A program made the translations under genes and the position numbers. Under the pieces are notes generated by a model, which was given only the letters and a program-made list of their open reading frames with translations, was not told the origin of the DNA and searched no databases. Below, one piece after another: positions 53,790 through 63,056 of a stretch of DNA of 64,000 nucleotides. Each line of letters begins with the position of its first letter. The first letter of the stretch is position 1. This DNA is from Sphingobacterium daejeonense (GTDB lineage Bacteria; Bacteroidota; Bacteroidia; Sphingobacteriales; Sphingobacteriaceae), in assembly GCF_901472535.1 (NCBI RefSeq), contig NZ_LR590470.1, positions 868,001 through 932,000 on the forward strand, given 5' to 3'.

Positions 53790-54617
53790 ACAAAAAAGTT
53801 GTCAAAAAAACGGACGCAACATTTAATCCAATTGCAAAAGGACTTAAAGGCACAGGCTTCTTTGCAAGGGATTTTCCTATTGAACCTTTTTTACTCTTTT
53901 CGGAATTTCGTATGTCGCAACAGGTTTTTGGGCCTCACCCACACGCAGGCGTTTCGGTAATGACCTATATGCGACCTGACAGTAAGGAAAGTTTTATAAA
54001 TAGAGATAATTTAAGTGGTATGAGTTTTATTGAACCCGGTGGCTTACAAATTATGCAGGCAGGAAGCGGAATGCACCACGATGAGTTTCCCAAAATTGAA
54101 CACGTAGAAACAAGCGGTTTTTCAAATTTGGTTTAATCATTCTGACAAAAATCGTTTTATAACACCCAAATCCATTCACGTAGATGCGAAAGACGTTCCA
54201 GAAATTGAAACTGAAAATGCGTTGGTAAGAATAGTACACGGGACTTATGGCGGCAAAAGCACCGCATATAAAATGGTAACAGACATTAACCTTTTACATA
54301 TTTTCCTAAAACCACACAAAAGCATTACGATACCTACTAAACCAATGGCTTTTGTATATGGTATGGAAGGTAGTGGAACGACAGAAAACGAAAAAATATT
54401 GCCAAAAACAATGGTTAATTATTCATTAGAAGGCGATAATATTACTGTAAAAGCAAGTGAAGAAGGATTTCAATTTATGCTTGGAAGTGGCAACCCTCAC
54501 AATGAACCAATAGTTTATGGTGGGCCATTCGTAGCGACCACATTTGAACAAATGCAAGAAATACAGCGTAGATATTCACAAGGCGAAATGGGGACATTAG
54601 AACCTTATTCTTATTAA
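53786..54617 (+). pseudogene. Pirin-family cupin protein, one frameshift
   Basis: About 277 residues from MNKKVVKKTDATFNPIAKGL. The N-terminal cupin has the metal-site region FGPHPHAGVSVMTYM and SGMHHDEF. The C-terminal cupin follows (YGGKSTAYKMVTDINLLHIF, FMLGSGNPHNEPIVYGGPFV). The frame breaks near 54109. Dropping one A from AAA joins VEQ to AVFQIWFNHSDKNRF. Pirins can act as quercetin dioxygenases or redox sensors. An upstream Tat-like leader suggests export. Confidence 0.75.
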
Positions 54618-54650
54618 CTTAACTCCCACAAACTATAAAAACAAAACAGA

Positions 54651-55658
54651 ATGATAAGTACAGATATATGTATCATCGGTGCGGGACCGGTTGGGCTTTT
54701 TGCCGTTTTTGAAGCTGGGCTACTGAAAATGCGATGCCATCTTATAGATGCATTGCCACAGATAGGCGGGCAGTTGTCCGAAATATACCCGCAAAAACCG
54801 ATTTACGATATTCCGGGAAGTCCGGGAATAAAAGCACAAGAACTGATAGACAATCTGCTGGTGCAGATAGAGCCGTTTAAGCCAACGTTTACACTTGGTG
54901 AACGTGTTGAAGCCATAGACAAATTGGAAGACGGCAGCTTTATATTAACCACCAATGAGCAAACACAGGTAGCGGCAAAAGTAATCGTTATCGCTGGCGG
55001 TTTAGGTTCTTTTGAACCCCGAAAACCGAAAGTGGAAAATCTGGAAGCGTTTGAGAATGGAAAAGGTGTGGCTTATATGGTCAAAAATCCTGAACTGTAC
55101 CGGGATAAGAAACTGATAATTGCAGGTGGTGGGGACAGTGCATTGGACTGGACTATTTTTTTAGCGGATATTGCCCAATCGGTAACGCTTGTACACAGAA
55201 GCGAAACATTCAGGGGTGTACCCGACAGCGTTGAAAAGGTATTCCATTTGTCACAGGAACGAAAAATCAACCTCATATTAAAATCCAATGTTGTGAAAAT
55301 AAACGGGAACGGTCATTTAGATGAAGTTGTGATTGCTGACCACGACCAAACCGAAACTGTACACAAAGCCGACTATCTTATTCCGTTGTTCGGGCTTAGC
55401 CCCAAACTTGGCGTAATTGCAGAATGGGGCTTGGATATTCACAGGTCATCACTCGATGTAAACACGGTTGATTACTCCACCAACATACAGGGCATTTTTG
55501 CCATAGGCGATATCAACACTTATGAGGGTAAATTAAAACTTATTCTTTGCGGTTTTCACGAAGCAGCTTTAATGGCACAGAGCGCATTCAGGTATGTATA
55601 TCCCGACAAGAAAGTGCCTTTTAATTATACTACGGTTAATGGTATTCAAACCTTTTAA
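54651..55658 (+). CDS. Thioredoxin-reductase-like ferredoxin-NADP reductase
   Basis: 335 residues starting MISTDICIIGAGPVGLFAVF (FAD-binding motif), then PQIGGQLSEIYPQKPIYDIP and a second nucleotide site IIAGGGDSALDW. The redox-active CxxC of thioredoxin reductase is absent, which is characteristic of the TrxR-like ferredoxin-NADP reductases (YumC type). It is followed at once by two ferredoxin genes, which are its likely partners. Confidence 0.88.
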   Translation: MISTDICIIGAGPVGLFAVFEAGLLKMRCHLIDALPQIGGQLSEIYPQKPIYDIPGSPGIKAQELIDNLLVQIEPFKPTFTLGERVEAIDKLEDGSFILTTNEQTQVAAKVIVIAGGLGSFEPRKPKVENLEAFENGKGVAYMVKNPELYRDKKLIIAGGGDSALDWTIFLADIAQSVTLVHRSETFRGVPDSVEKVFHLSQERKINLILKSNVVKINGNGHLDEVVIADHDQTETVHKADYLIPLFGLSPKLGVIAEWGLDIHRSSLDVNTVDYSTNIQGIFAIGDINTYEGKLKLILCGFHEAALMAQSAFRYVYPDKKVPFNYTTVNGIQTF

Positions 55659-55680
55659 TAATTATTGAGAACGTGATGCT

Positions 55681-56001
55681 ATGGTCAATTTTACGATAGA
55701 GGACAGGACAGGCGAACGACAGGAACTTACCGTTCCTGTTGATATGGGGTTAAGTTTAATGGAAGTGCTGAAAGGTAGTGAGTATGATATACTTGCCACT
55801 TGTGGTGGTATGGCACTATGCGCCACCTGTCACGTTGAGGTATTGGCAGGCGGGAAAGAACTGCCCCCTATATCTGATGCGGAAATTGATATGCTTGATA
55901 CGCTGCCAAATGCTACCGATAGAAGCCGTCTTGCCTGTCAGCTACGCATAGCAAAGGAAATGGAGGGTACAATATTCAAAATACCTGAAGAAGTAGAATA
56001 A
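55681..56001 (+). CDS. 2Fe-2S ferredoxin (adrenodoxin type)
   Basis: 106 residues starting [20 protein letters not shown]. The cluster ligands are [10 protein letters not shown] (C-x5-C-x2-C) and the later cysteine in SRLACQLR. This is the adrenodoxin-like spacing. It lies 22 bases after the reductase and probably accepts its electrons. Confidence 0.9.
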   Translation: MVNFTIEDRTGERQELTVPVDMGLSLMEVLKGSEYDILATCGGMALCATCHVEVLAGGKELPPISDAEIDMLDTLPNATDRSRLACQLRIAKEMEGTIFKIPEEVE

Positions 56002-56029
56002 TCTTCCAATAAATCTAATTAATAAAAAA

Positions 56030-56380
56030 ATGGCGATTAAGATAACAGATGAGTGTATAAACTGTGGTGCTTGTGAGCCTGAATGCCCGAATAATGCAAT
56101 TTACGAAGGTTCAGACGATTGGCGTTTTGCTGACGGAACTCGACTGTCGGGCAAAGTCATTTTGCCTGATGGAACTGAAATAGATGCTAACGAAGCGCAA
56201 GAGCCTCTTTCTGATGATATTTACTTCATAGTTCCTAATAAATGTACCGAATGTCAAGGCTTTCACGATGAGCCTCAATGCCAGGCGGTATGTCCTGTTG
56301 ACTGTTGTGTGGATGACCCAGACCACCGAGAAAGTGAGGATGTTTTGCTTATTAGGCAGGCTTTTTTGCATAATGAATAA
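56030..56380 (+). CDS. 4Fe-4S dicluster ferredoxin
   Basis: 116 residues starting [20 protein letters not shown], a first C-x2-C-x2-C-x3-C-P cluster. A second set is [18 protein letters not shown] with CC following, and the 50-residue insertion between them is typical of the YfhL-like/Alvinella-type ferredoxins. It ends the rightward redox operon, 26 bases before the converging ORF6N gene end. Confidence 0.88.
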   Translation: MAIKITDECINCGACEPECPNNAIYEGSDDWRFADGTRLSGKVILPDGTEIDANEAQEPLSDDIYFIVPNKCTECQGFHDEPQCQAVCPVDCCVDDPDHRESEDVLLIRQAFLHNE

Positions 56381-56406
56381 AACCTCTGAATGTTCAGAGG
56401 TTCTTG

Positions 56407-57288
56407 CTATGGATGGTTCAGGATTTGGAGCATCCTGCCCACCTCAATATCCATCCGTGAAAAGGCAAACCATTTTTTGCCCACGTCTTTGAGTGATGCC
56501 CCGATATGGTAAAGTTCTGAACTATCGATAATCAAAAATCGGTCGTGGGCATCGGAGAAAGTTTGAATATCAATAGTTGGGTATTGGCTGTTGTACCGTT
56601 GTACATCCAACCGTAGCTGATTGCTGATGTTTTTGGTGTAGATGGTTGCGGTTACAATTGGATTTCGTTTGCCCAATAAAGTTAGTACGGTATCGTCCAC
56701 ATAATTATCGAGCAGGATAATCGAGCTTTTGGCACTTCTGATAATATCAGAAACAAAGGCATAGGCATCAAAAATCTGTCCATTGTAAAAGATGCCTTTT
56801 TCGCTGTGGAGCTTATCGCTTTCCAGCGCCTTAAAAAGTTCTTCAAACTTTTGGTCGGCTTCCAGTTGTTTCAGTTCAATTTTATCCAAACGATGAAACA
56901 AAGAGGCATTGCTGATAAGCATACGCCGCATTTCTACAAAGGCTTCCATAATTTCAACACTTACTTTTACGGCAATATCCGAACGGAGTATCGCAGAAGC
57001 CATTGCAATCCCCTGTTCGGTAAAAGCATAGGGCAAATAACGCCTGCCGCCGTAGCTTAAACTTGAGGTTCCAAATTGGAACCTCAAGTTTTCAACTTCT
57101 GCTTCGGTCAGTTGAAAGCAGAACGAAGCAGGGAACCTTTCGATATTTCTTTTTACGGCTTTGTTTAGGTTCTTTGTTTCTACCTGATGTAAAGCGGCAA
57201 GGTCGCTATCCAGCATCACTTGTTTATCCCGAATGGTATAAATCAGGTTTTTAATTTCAATTGGATTAATGGCAGGTTTATTTTCCAT
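56407..57288 (-). CDS. ORF6N-domain protein
   Basis: 293 residues from the ATG at 57288 (MENKPAINPIEIKNLIYTIR). An earlier start at 57336 overlaps the topoisomerase gene and is rejected. The ORF6N/KilA-type DNA-binding region covers about residues 10-110 (VMLDSDLAALHQVETKNLNK, RFPASFCFQLTEAE). The C-terminal part (RDVQRYNSQYPTIDIQTF-like region, DAHDRFLIID) resembles a phospholipase-D-like half site, H-x-x-x-x. It is encoded beside topoisomerase III as in related elements. The gene's end marks the cargo boundary. Confidence 0.75.
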   Translation of the reverse strand: MENKPAINPIEIKNLIYTIRDKQVMLDSDLAALHQVETKNLNKAVKRNIERFPASFCFQLTEAEVENLRFQFGTSSLSYGGRRYLPYAFTEQGIAMASAILRSDIAVKVSVEIMEAFVEMRRMLISNASLFHRLDKIELKQLEADQKFEELFKALESDKLHSEKGIFYNGQIFDAYAFVSDIIRSAKSSIILLDNYVDDTVLTLLGKRNPIVTATIYTKNISNQLRLDVQRYNSQYPTIDIQTFSDAHDRFLIIDSSELYHIGASLKDVGKKWFAFSRMDIEVGRMLQILNHP

Positions 57289-59372
57289 TACGCTTGCTAC
57301 TTTTATTTTTATCAAACTCAAAAGAGGTTGTACCATCGTCTTTCAATACGATGTACGCATCGAATTTTTTGCCTGCCTTGCTTTTCATCCCTTTGATAAG
57401 CGAGGTCTTCCTTTTATTGACCAGGCTTTCAATATCGGCAATGCCGATTTGTACGCCACACACGTTGCGGAACTGTACCCAATTGCAAGCCTCATCAGGG
57501 CATTTCACAATCTTATCACGGATAATCAACTGATGGCTTTTGCATTTGGGGCAAGCCAGCTTAGGCAGGTTGTTTTGGGCAATGGACGTTTGCAGAAGTT
57601 CATTGGTAATGGAAGAAGCATACGCTTCCATTTCTGTTTGGAATGCTCCGACATCCGCTTCGTTGTTTTCGATTTTCTGCAATGCCAATTCCCATTCGGC
57701 GGTCATTGCCACGTCCGCAATTTTCCTTTCTTTCACCAGCCCGTACACCTGCAATCCCTTTTCGGTAGGGATTAAGGATTTCTTTTCCCTTTGGATATAA
57801 TTGCGGGTAAACAGCGTTTCGATAATGGCGGCTCTGGTAGCCGGAGTGCCGATGCCGATATTTTGCAGGGCTTTCCGTTCTTCTTCGTTTTCGATTTCCT
57901 TTCCTGCGGTTTCCATTGCCGACAATAGCCCTGCTTCGGTATAAAGAACAGGCGGTTTGGTCTTTTTCTCCAAAACGGCGGCTTCCTTTATTTTCAGTTC
58001 GTCGCCCTTTTTCAGTTCGGGCAAATCCTGTACAGGCTCGGTATCATCATCGGAAAAACTGCCTTTGACGGAACGCCAACCCGGTTCTAAAATCTTACAG
58101 CCTTTCGTGATAAAATCGTAGTGCAATACCTGTATTCCCACATCGGTCAGCTCTTTGACACAGGCTTGTGAAATGGCTTCCAGCAATCGAAAGGCAATCA
58201 TATCATACACTTCATTTTCCTTTGCGTTCAGGGCTGACGGTATTTTATCCGTAATCAGTAATCCGTGGTGGTCGGTAACACGCAGGTCGTTTACAATACG
58301 CTTGTTGAAACGCCCCCCATTTTATTTTGCTTACGGCTTGCTTGCAGGTTTCCCTGTCCTGCAATGCCCTTACGAGGTTGGGTATTTCAGCCCACATATC
58401 TTCGGGTATGTATTTGCTTCCGGTGCGTGGATATGTGATAAACTTTTTTTCATACAGGCTTTGGGCAATGTTGAGCGTTTCTTCAGCAGAAAGGTTCAGC
58501 TTTTTGTTGGCTTCCTTTTGCAGTCCTGTCAGGTCGAACAATAAAGGCGGCTGTTCCGTAACGCTTTTGGTTTCTACCGATGTAACCATTCCCGTATCGC
58601 TTCGCTGGATGGCTTTCAGCGCATCATCGGCAAGCTGCTTTTCATCCCATTTGGTTTTGGAAAGGCTTTTAAAGTCTATGCCCTCTTTGTGGTGCGATAA
58701 CTGTATCTGCCAGTAGCTTTTTACCGTGAAATTTTTGTTCTCCAGGTAGCGTTTGCAAATCAGGGCGAGTGTAGGTGTCTGCACCCTGCCGAGCGAATAG
58801 ATGCCATTGCCTGCGGCAATGGAGAGAGCCTGTGTAGCGTTGATGCCCACAAGCCAATCGGCACGGCTTCTGCCTTGTGCCGCCTTGTATAAGCCGTCAA
58901 ATGCTGCCCCGTCTTTCAGGTTATCGAAACCCTGCTTAATGGCTTTTTCCGTCAGCGAGCTAATCCAAAGCCTTTCAAATGGCTTGTTGCATTTGAGGTA
59001 TTCGTAGATATAGCGAAATATCAGTTCGCCCTCACGCCCGGCATCGGTAGCAACAATGATGCTGTTGCTTTTCGTAAAAAGCTGCTCAATGACTTTCAGT
59101 TGCTTTAATGCGCCAGTATTGGCGGTATAGCCTTTGTCTTTTTTGACTTTGCGAACGGTCAGCAAAAAGGGCTTGGGCAATATCGGCAAGGCGGCTTTGT
59201 CAAATCCCGAAATGCCGTAGTCTTCGGGCATTCCCAATCCTATCAGATGTCCGAATGCCCACGTAACAAAATAGCCGTTACCTGTAAGGTAGCCGTCCTT
59301 TTTGTCGGATGCTCCCACAAGTGCGGCTATTTCTCTTGCTACGCTTGGTTTTTCTGCAATAATTGTTTTCAT
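57278..59372 (-). pseudogene. topB: Type IA DNA topoisomerase (topoisomerase III), one frameshift
   Basis: About 698 residues starting MKTIIAEKPSVAREIAALVG. The toprim region includes ATDAGREGELIFRYIYEYL, and the catalytic tyrosine lies in KFITYPRTGSKYIPEDMW near residue 318. The C-terminus has a zinc-like CPKCKSHQ...CPDEAC. One base too many in the six-C run at 58313-58318 splits the gene. Five gives KIKWGRFNKRIVNDLRVTDH in one frame. Topoisomerase III genes are standard in CTnDOT-type elements. Confidence 0.88.
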
Positions 59373-59378
59373 ACTTGA

Positions 59379-60857
59379 TTATCTTTTTACGCCTTTGGAC
59401 TTTGCAGGAGCTTTGGGTTTTTCCTGCTGTTCCTGCTGCTGTTTGTTTTTCGGAGTTTGCTGACCGGACTTCAAAGGCTCGTTGATGTTTTTGGTCGCTT
59501 CGTTGGTCTTGCCCTCCGAATTGACGGCAGTTTGCGTTTTGTGGGCTTCGGTAGGTTTTGCCTGCGCCTTAACCTGGCTTGGGAACTGGAAGTTCGTTTT
59601 TCCGGTTTCCGCATTGAAAGTGATGTAGCCCTGGTACGGCTGTCCTTTCTTATCCTTTAGACCGTCAATGTAAACGGTTTGCCCGGCTTTGAAATCCTTA
59701 TACTGCTCATCGGACAGTTCTTTGCCACGGAATGTTTTTGGAGCTTCCTGCGGCTGGCTTTGCTGATTGCTTTGTCCGTTGCTTTGCTGGTTGTTTTGCC
59801 CGTTGCTTTGCGTTTGCCTGTTGGCGTTGTTGCGGTCAAACAGGAACTCTACATAACGCTTGTCCGCATTAAACTGTACCGTAGCCGAGAACTCGGTTCC
59901 TTTGGTGGAAATCATACCGTCTAACTTTAGGGATTTACCCTCCATTAATGCCTGCTTTTGAGCATCGTCGAGTTTTACACCCTTAATTTCATCGGGGATT
60001 TTTATAAATTCGGTTCGCAGGGCAACCAATTCATTGGTAAGCCTGTCCACACTGATAATGGACGGCATCATTTCGCCTGTTTTAGAATTTTTTAAATCCA
60101 CTACACGCCCCATATTGCCTGTTTCGAGCAGGTTTTTCTTATCCTCGTCGGTAAACTTGTGTCCGAAAAACTCAAAGTTGAGGTTCGGTTCCTTACGGAT
60201 GCCGTGCAGCGCAGGGACTACCAATCCATCTACCAACTGTAACGATATTCGGGCATCTGTACGAAGACTGGCTGTACCGAGGTTAAGGCTGATAGGTACA
60301 AGCTCATTGGTTTTGTAACCTTTCAATAAAGGTTCAAGGAGGTTCATTTTTTCAAGGCGTTCCTTGCCTAATCCGAGATTGTTCATTGTGTCCCAATCAA
60401 TCTGCTCCGGCTTGTAACGGTATTCGCTTACGTCCGGCGTTGCTTGCGTTGTTTCCATATTTTTTTGATTTTCTTGTTTTTTATCCGGTTGAGGTTCGAT
60501 TTTCACCTCGTGTTCTTTCATCACTTTTTCGCCTTCAGGAGTTGGCTTATCTACCTGCTTTTGGAACTCCTGTGCTTTTTCAACAGCATTGGCGGCAGGT
60601 ACTTTGAAGAATGCGAAATTGGTCGGGTTCTTTAGTTGGCTGAAAAAATTGGAAAAGAAGTTGGAAAAGAAATCGCCGCTTTTGTCCACACGCATAAACT
60701 GATTTTGGTTTTTCTTTGTGGGGTCAACAGTTTCCATTTTTCCGTTTTCGTCAATGCTCTTTACTGCTTGGATTTTCATTTTTTCTTTATCCAGCACGAG
60801 CAATATGTCCGATAGCTGTTCGGGCATTTCCTGCTTATTGGTTGTTTCTTCGCTCAT
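59379..60857 (-). CDS. DUF3945/DUF4099 protein of the second element
   Basis: 492 residues starting MSEETTNKQEMPEQLSDILL. A region with repeated FFSNFF motifs at about residues 62-75 precedes repeats of the DUF3945/DUF4099 type: PISLNLGTASLRTDARISLQ, MIPSIISVDRLTNELVALRT and FLFDRNNANRQTQSNGQNNQ. The C-terminal 100 residues are glutamine- and lysine-rich. It lies six bases upstream of topoisomerase III, the standard order. The function is unknown. It belongs to a different element from the gene at 9494. Confidence 0.75.
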   Translation of the reverse strand: MSEETTNKQEMPEQLSDILLVLDKEKMKIQAVKSIDENGKMETVDPTKKNQNQFMRVDKSGDFFSNFFSNFFSQLKNPTNFAFFKVPAANAVEKAQEFQKQVDKPTPEGEKVMKEHEVKIEPQPDKKQENQKNMETTQATPDVSEYRYKPEQIDWDTMNNLGLGKERLEKMNLLEPLLKGYKTNELVPISLNLGTASLRTDARISLQLVDGLVVPALHGIRKEPNLNFEFFGHKFTDEDKKNLLETGNMGRVVDLKNSKTGEMMPSIISVDRLTNELVALRTEFIKIPDEIKGVKLDDAQKQALMEGKSLKLDGMISTKGTEFSATVQFNADKRYVEFLFDRNNANRQTQSNGQNNQQSNGQSNQQSQPQEAPKTFRGKELSDEQYKDFKAGQTVYIDGLKDKKGQPYQGYITFNAETGKTNFQFPSQVKAQAKPTEAHKTQTAVNSEGKTNEATKNINEPLKSGQQTPKNKQQQEQQEKPKAPAKSKGVKR

Positions 60858-60931
60858 ATTCTGAAAATTTTAAAAGTTCACTGCCGAATGTAAAGGAAGC
60901 GTTCACTGCATTGCCCTAAGTGGCACTCAAA

Positions 60932-60957
60932 GGCAGTGTTTGTCACTGATTGGCGTT
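60932..60957. promoter_or_regulatory. Shared motif upstream of DUF3945/topoisomerase genes
   Basis: GGCAGTGTTTGTC 60932-60944 followed by TTGGCGTT 60950-60957. The same two words occur at 61675-61687 and 61708-61716 upstream of the first helix-turn-helix gene, so both transcription units may answer to one regulator. Confidence 0.4.
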
Positions 60958-61251
60958 CAGTTTGGTAGTAGGCGGGTTAAAACTTTCCCTGATGAATTGA
61001 TGTACATCAGACAGCTTGTAATACAGCTTACCGCTTATGGTGTAGTAAGGCAGCTTGCCGATAGAGCGATACCGTTGCAGTGAACGGTTGCTTATTTTGA
61101 GCATCTGAAGCAAGTCCTGGTTATCCAGTAGTTCCTCACCGTCTATACTGTTACGTTTCCTTTGTAATTCGTCTATATTGTCGCCCAGCATATCGAGGCG
61201 GCTCATCAGGCGTTCCATCCACGCCAAAAATTCCATTCTGTCAATATTCAT
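60943..61251 (-). CDS. Helix-turn-helix (excisionase-like) protein, 1
   Basis: 102 residues starting MNIDRMEFLAWMERLMSRLD. A charged helical N-terminal half precedes a MerR/excisionase-type domain (LDNQDLLQMLKISNRSLQRY, GKLPYYTISGKLYYKLSDVH). Such pairs in CTnDOT-type elements regulate excision. It lies downstream of a similar protein on the same strand, 27 bases away. Confidence 0.75.
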   Translation of the reverse strand: MNIDRMEFLAWMERLMSRLDMLGDNIDELQRKRNSIDGEELLDNQDLLQMLKISNRSLQRYRSIGKLPYYTISGKLYYKLSDVHQFIRESFNPPTTKLNANQ

Positions 61252-61278
61252 AGGAACATACTTTTTGAGGGTTCATAC

Positions 61279-61632
61279 CTATTTTTTAGCAGCATTAAGT
61301 TTCCTGCCTTTTTCAATGTAGCTTTTGCCTTTTGCCATAAGCTCCTGTACAAATTCATCGCTGCTTTGTACGGCATTGGCGTTGAGCATATCCTTGATTG
61401 CCCCAATGGTGTAGAAATACTGACCATACAATTTTGAGTAGGCTATTTCGCCTTTGGTACGCATACGCCACAGAGTTTTCTCACTGATGTGCAGGTATTG
61501 GCATACCTCGTGGTTGTTGAGCCACAGCTCATCATAGCTTTTATCTTCCTGTCTTTTCAGGTAATCGGCAATGGCATTGATACGGCTGTTCAACTGTTGC
61601 CACGCTTCTTCTTCAATGGTTATAATTTTCAT
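61279..61632 (-). CDS. Helix-turn-helix (excisionase-like) protein, 2
   Basis: 117 residues starting MKIITIEEEAWQQLNSRINA. The DNA-binding domain is seen in LNNHEVCQYLHISEKTLWRM and GEIAYSKLYGQYFYTIGAIK. A basic tail follows (KGRKLNAAKK). It is paralogous in layout to protein 1 but clearly diverged. A GGCAGTGTTTGTC word lies 43 bases upstream of its start. Confidence 0.75.
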   Translation of the reverse strand: MKIITIEEEAWQQLNSRINAIADYLKRQEDKSYDELWLNNHEVCQYLHISEKTLWRMRTKGEIAYSKLYGQYFYTIGAIKDMLNANAVQSSDEFVQELMAKGKSYIEKGRKLNAAKK

Positions 61633-61674
61633 TGCACAGCTTTTAAATATTCACTATGCAAAATTGTTAAAGGT

Positions 61675-61716
61675 GGCAGTGTTTGTCTGCCAAGCCTTGC
61701 CAATTGGTTTGGCGTT
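61675..61716. promoter_or_regulatory. Shared motif upstream of helix-turn-helix gene 2
   Basis: GGCAGTGTTTGTC 61675-61687 and TTTGGCGTT 61708-61716, the counterpart of the copy at 60932-60957, with a longer gap that contains GCCAATTGG. Confidence 0.4.
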
Positions 61717-61832
61717 TTTTTGAAAATTTTTACAATTAGCGAAAACCCTTATTTAATAGGGATTTTGAGGGATTGAGAATATTTTGCAGCAGGATTTACC
61801 CCCATTTGCCAATTGGCAGATATGGGCAAAGA

Positions 61833-61862
61833 AAAAAGCAGTACGTTTTGGGTACTGCTTTT
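61833..61862 (-). terminator. Rho-independent terminator of rteC
   Basis: AAAAGCAGTAC 61834-61844 pairs perfectly with GTACTGCTTTT 61852-61862 around a seven-base loop, followed on the minus strand by TTTTTTC. It lies directly downstream of the rteC stop. Confidence 0.75.
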
Positions 61863-61883
61863 AAATCTCGGTGCTGCAATCTG

Positions 61884-62731
61884 CTAAAGGTCTTTATCCA
61901 TATACTCTTCGAGGGATATTTTGAGTTGGTCTAAAAATACCGTTCGGGAACCCGTTCTTGTTTTCATTCTGTGGAAAGCGTGATGTAAGTCATTTAATGG
62001 TATTCTGAATATCACTTGAAAAATCAAAGCTAATTTTCGGATACTGATTTTTCCGTATGCAACAGAAGCCGAAGCGTATAAAGCATATATCAATTCAATA
62101 AGTGCATTTTGAGTATTTGTCCATAACATATCTTTGGAAGCATCCCCCATTAATAAAAAATGGTATCAGGGTTTTCTTCGGGATTTATTTTGGTAAGTAA
62201 ATAAGTATAAAGTAATTCATTGGCAACAATGTGAGCTATTTTGTTATCGTAGTAAGTAGAGAAACTTAGGTCAATTTCAAATACGCCACTCTTTAAACCA
62301 TCGTGATAATTAATTTGTCCGAGCCGGAAGTAGGTTTGGTCACGGTCTGTTCTTTGAGCACGGTAGTATCTGTAAAAATCCTCGTTACAAAGGCTTTCTC
62401 TGTATTCTGATTTGAGAACTTTTAAATGGTTTTCGTAATAGCTTTGATGTATTCTGCCTGTGCTAACAGGGCAGGTAGTTTCAATACGGAATACTTTATT
62501 ATAGTAAATGAGCTTCCCTAAAATTTGAGGTTTGATATTCTTGAAAAAATCAATCTCTTGCCGGTCGTCCTTAAATCCGGATTGTACGACTTCGGCTTTA
62601 ATGTCAAAAAGCATTTCCTTTAAGAATAAGGTCATTTCGTAAGCCTCATCCGCAGTTCTCATCATCTTGGCAGATAACTTATCTTCCTGATGCTTGATTT
62701 TCGATAAAATTTTGTTCAACACGATTTCCAT
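61884..62731 (-). pseudogene. rteC: RteC-family regulator, one frameshift
   Basis: About 282 residues starting MEIVLNKILSKIKHQEDKLS. RQEIDFFKNIKPQILGKLIYY, VSTGRIHQSYYENHLKVLKS and KIAHIVANELLYTYLLTKIN are RteC hallmarks. The C-terminal helix block GDASKDMLWTNTQNALIELI follows in another frame. One A short in the six-A run at 62155-62160 explains the break. RteC promotes expression of excision genes in CTnDOT. This one differs clearly from the RteC piece at 43.7 kb, so they are not recent copies. Confidence 0.8.
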
Positions 62732-62939
62732 AGCATAGTCTTTTAAAAGTTGTTACTATTATTTGGAGCTACAACTGTTGTTGATATGCCAAAATTTGGG
62801 AATAATATTGAAAACAATATCACAGATTAACCCCTATGGGGGAATTTTTTTATAGATAGTTTACAAAAAAAGGGCAAAGTATATCGCACTTCGCCCAGTT
62901 ATTTAGTAAATTTGTACCAATGATTTACAAGGTAATCAG

Positions 62940-63032
62940 ATGAAAGCAAGTGCAGTAAGCACCATTACTAAATCGTTACCGCTTATGTTTTCCATTCTTG
63001 TAAACTACTCTTTATTAACCGTTTTGGGTTAA
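62940..63032 (+). CDS. Possible 30-residue peptide
   Basis: A small rightward frame, MKASAVSTITKSLPLMFSIL and on to VLG, in the gap between rteC and the AraC gene. TAAATTTG at 62907-62914 matches the -7 promoter element, but no -33 TTG stands at the right distance. It has a hydrophobic middle like a small membrane peptide. This is weak evidence, since a frame this short may occur by chance. Confidence 0.25.
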   Translation: MKASAVSTITKSLPLMFSILVNYSLLTVLG

Positions 63033-63056
63033 ATTAATCTTTTATGAGAAAAACTG

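Noticed and set aside
61806..61818. TGCCAATTGGCA palindrome as an operator
   Set aside because: It is short, lies beside the rteC terminator rather than a promoter, and occurs only in part elsewhere. Too weak to list.
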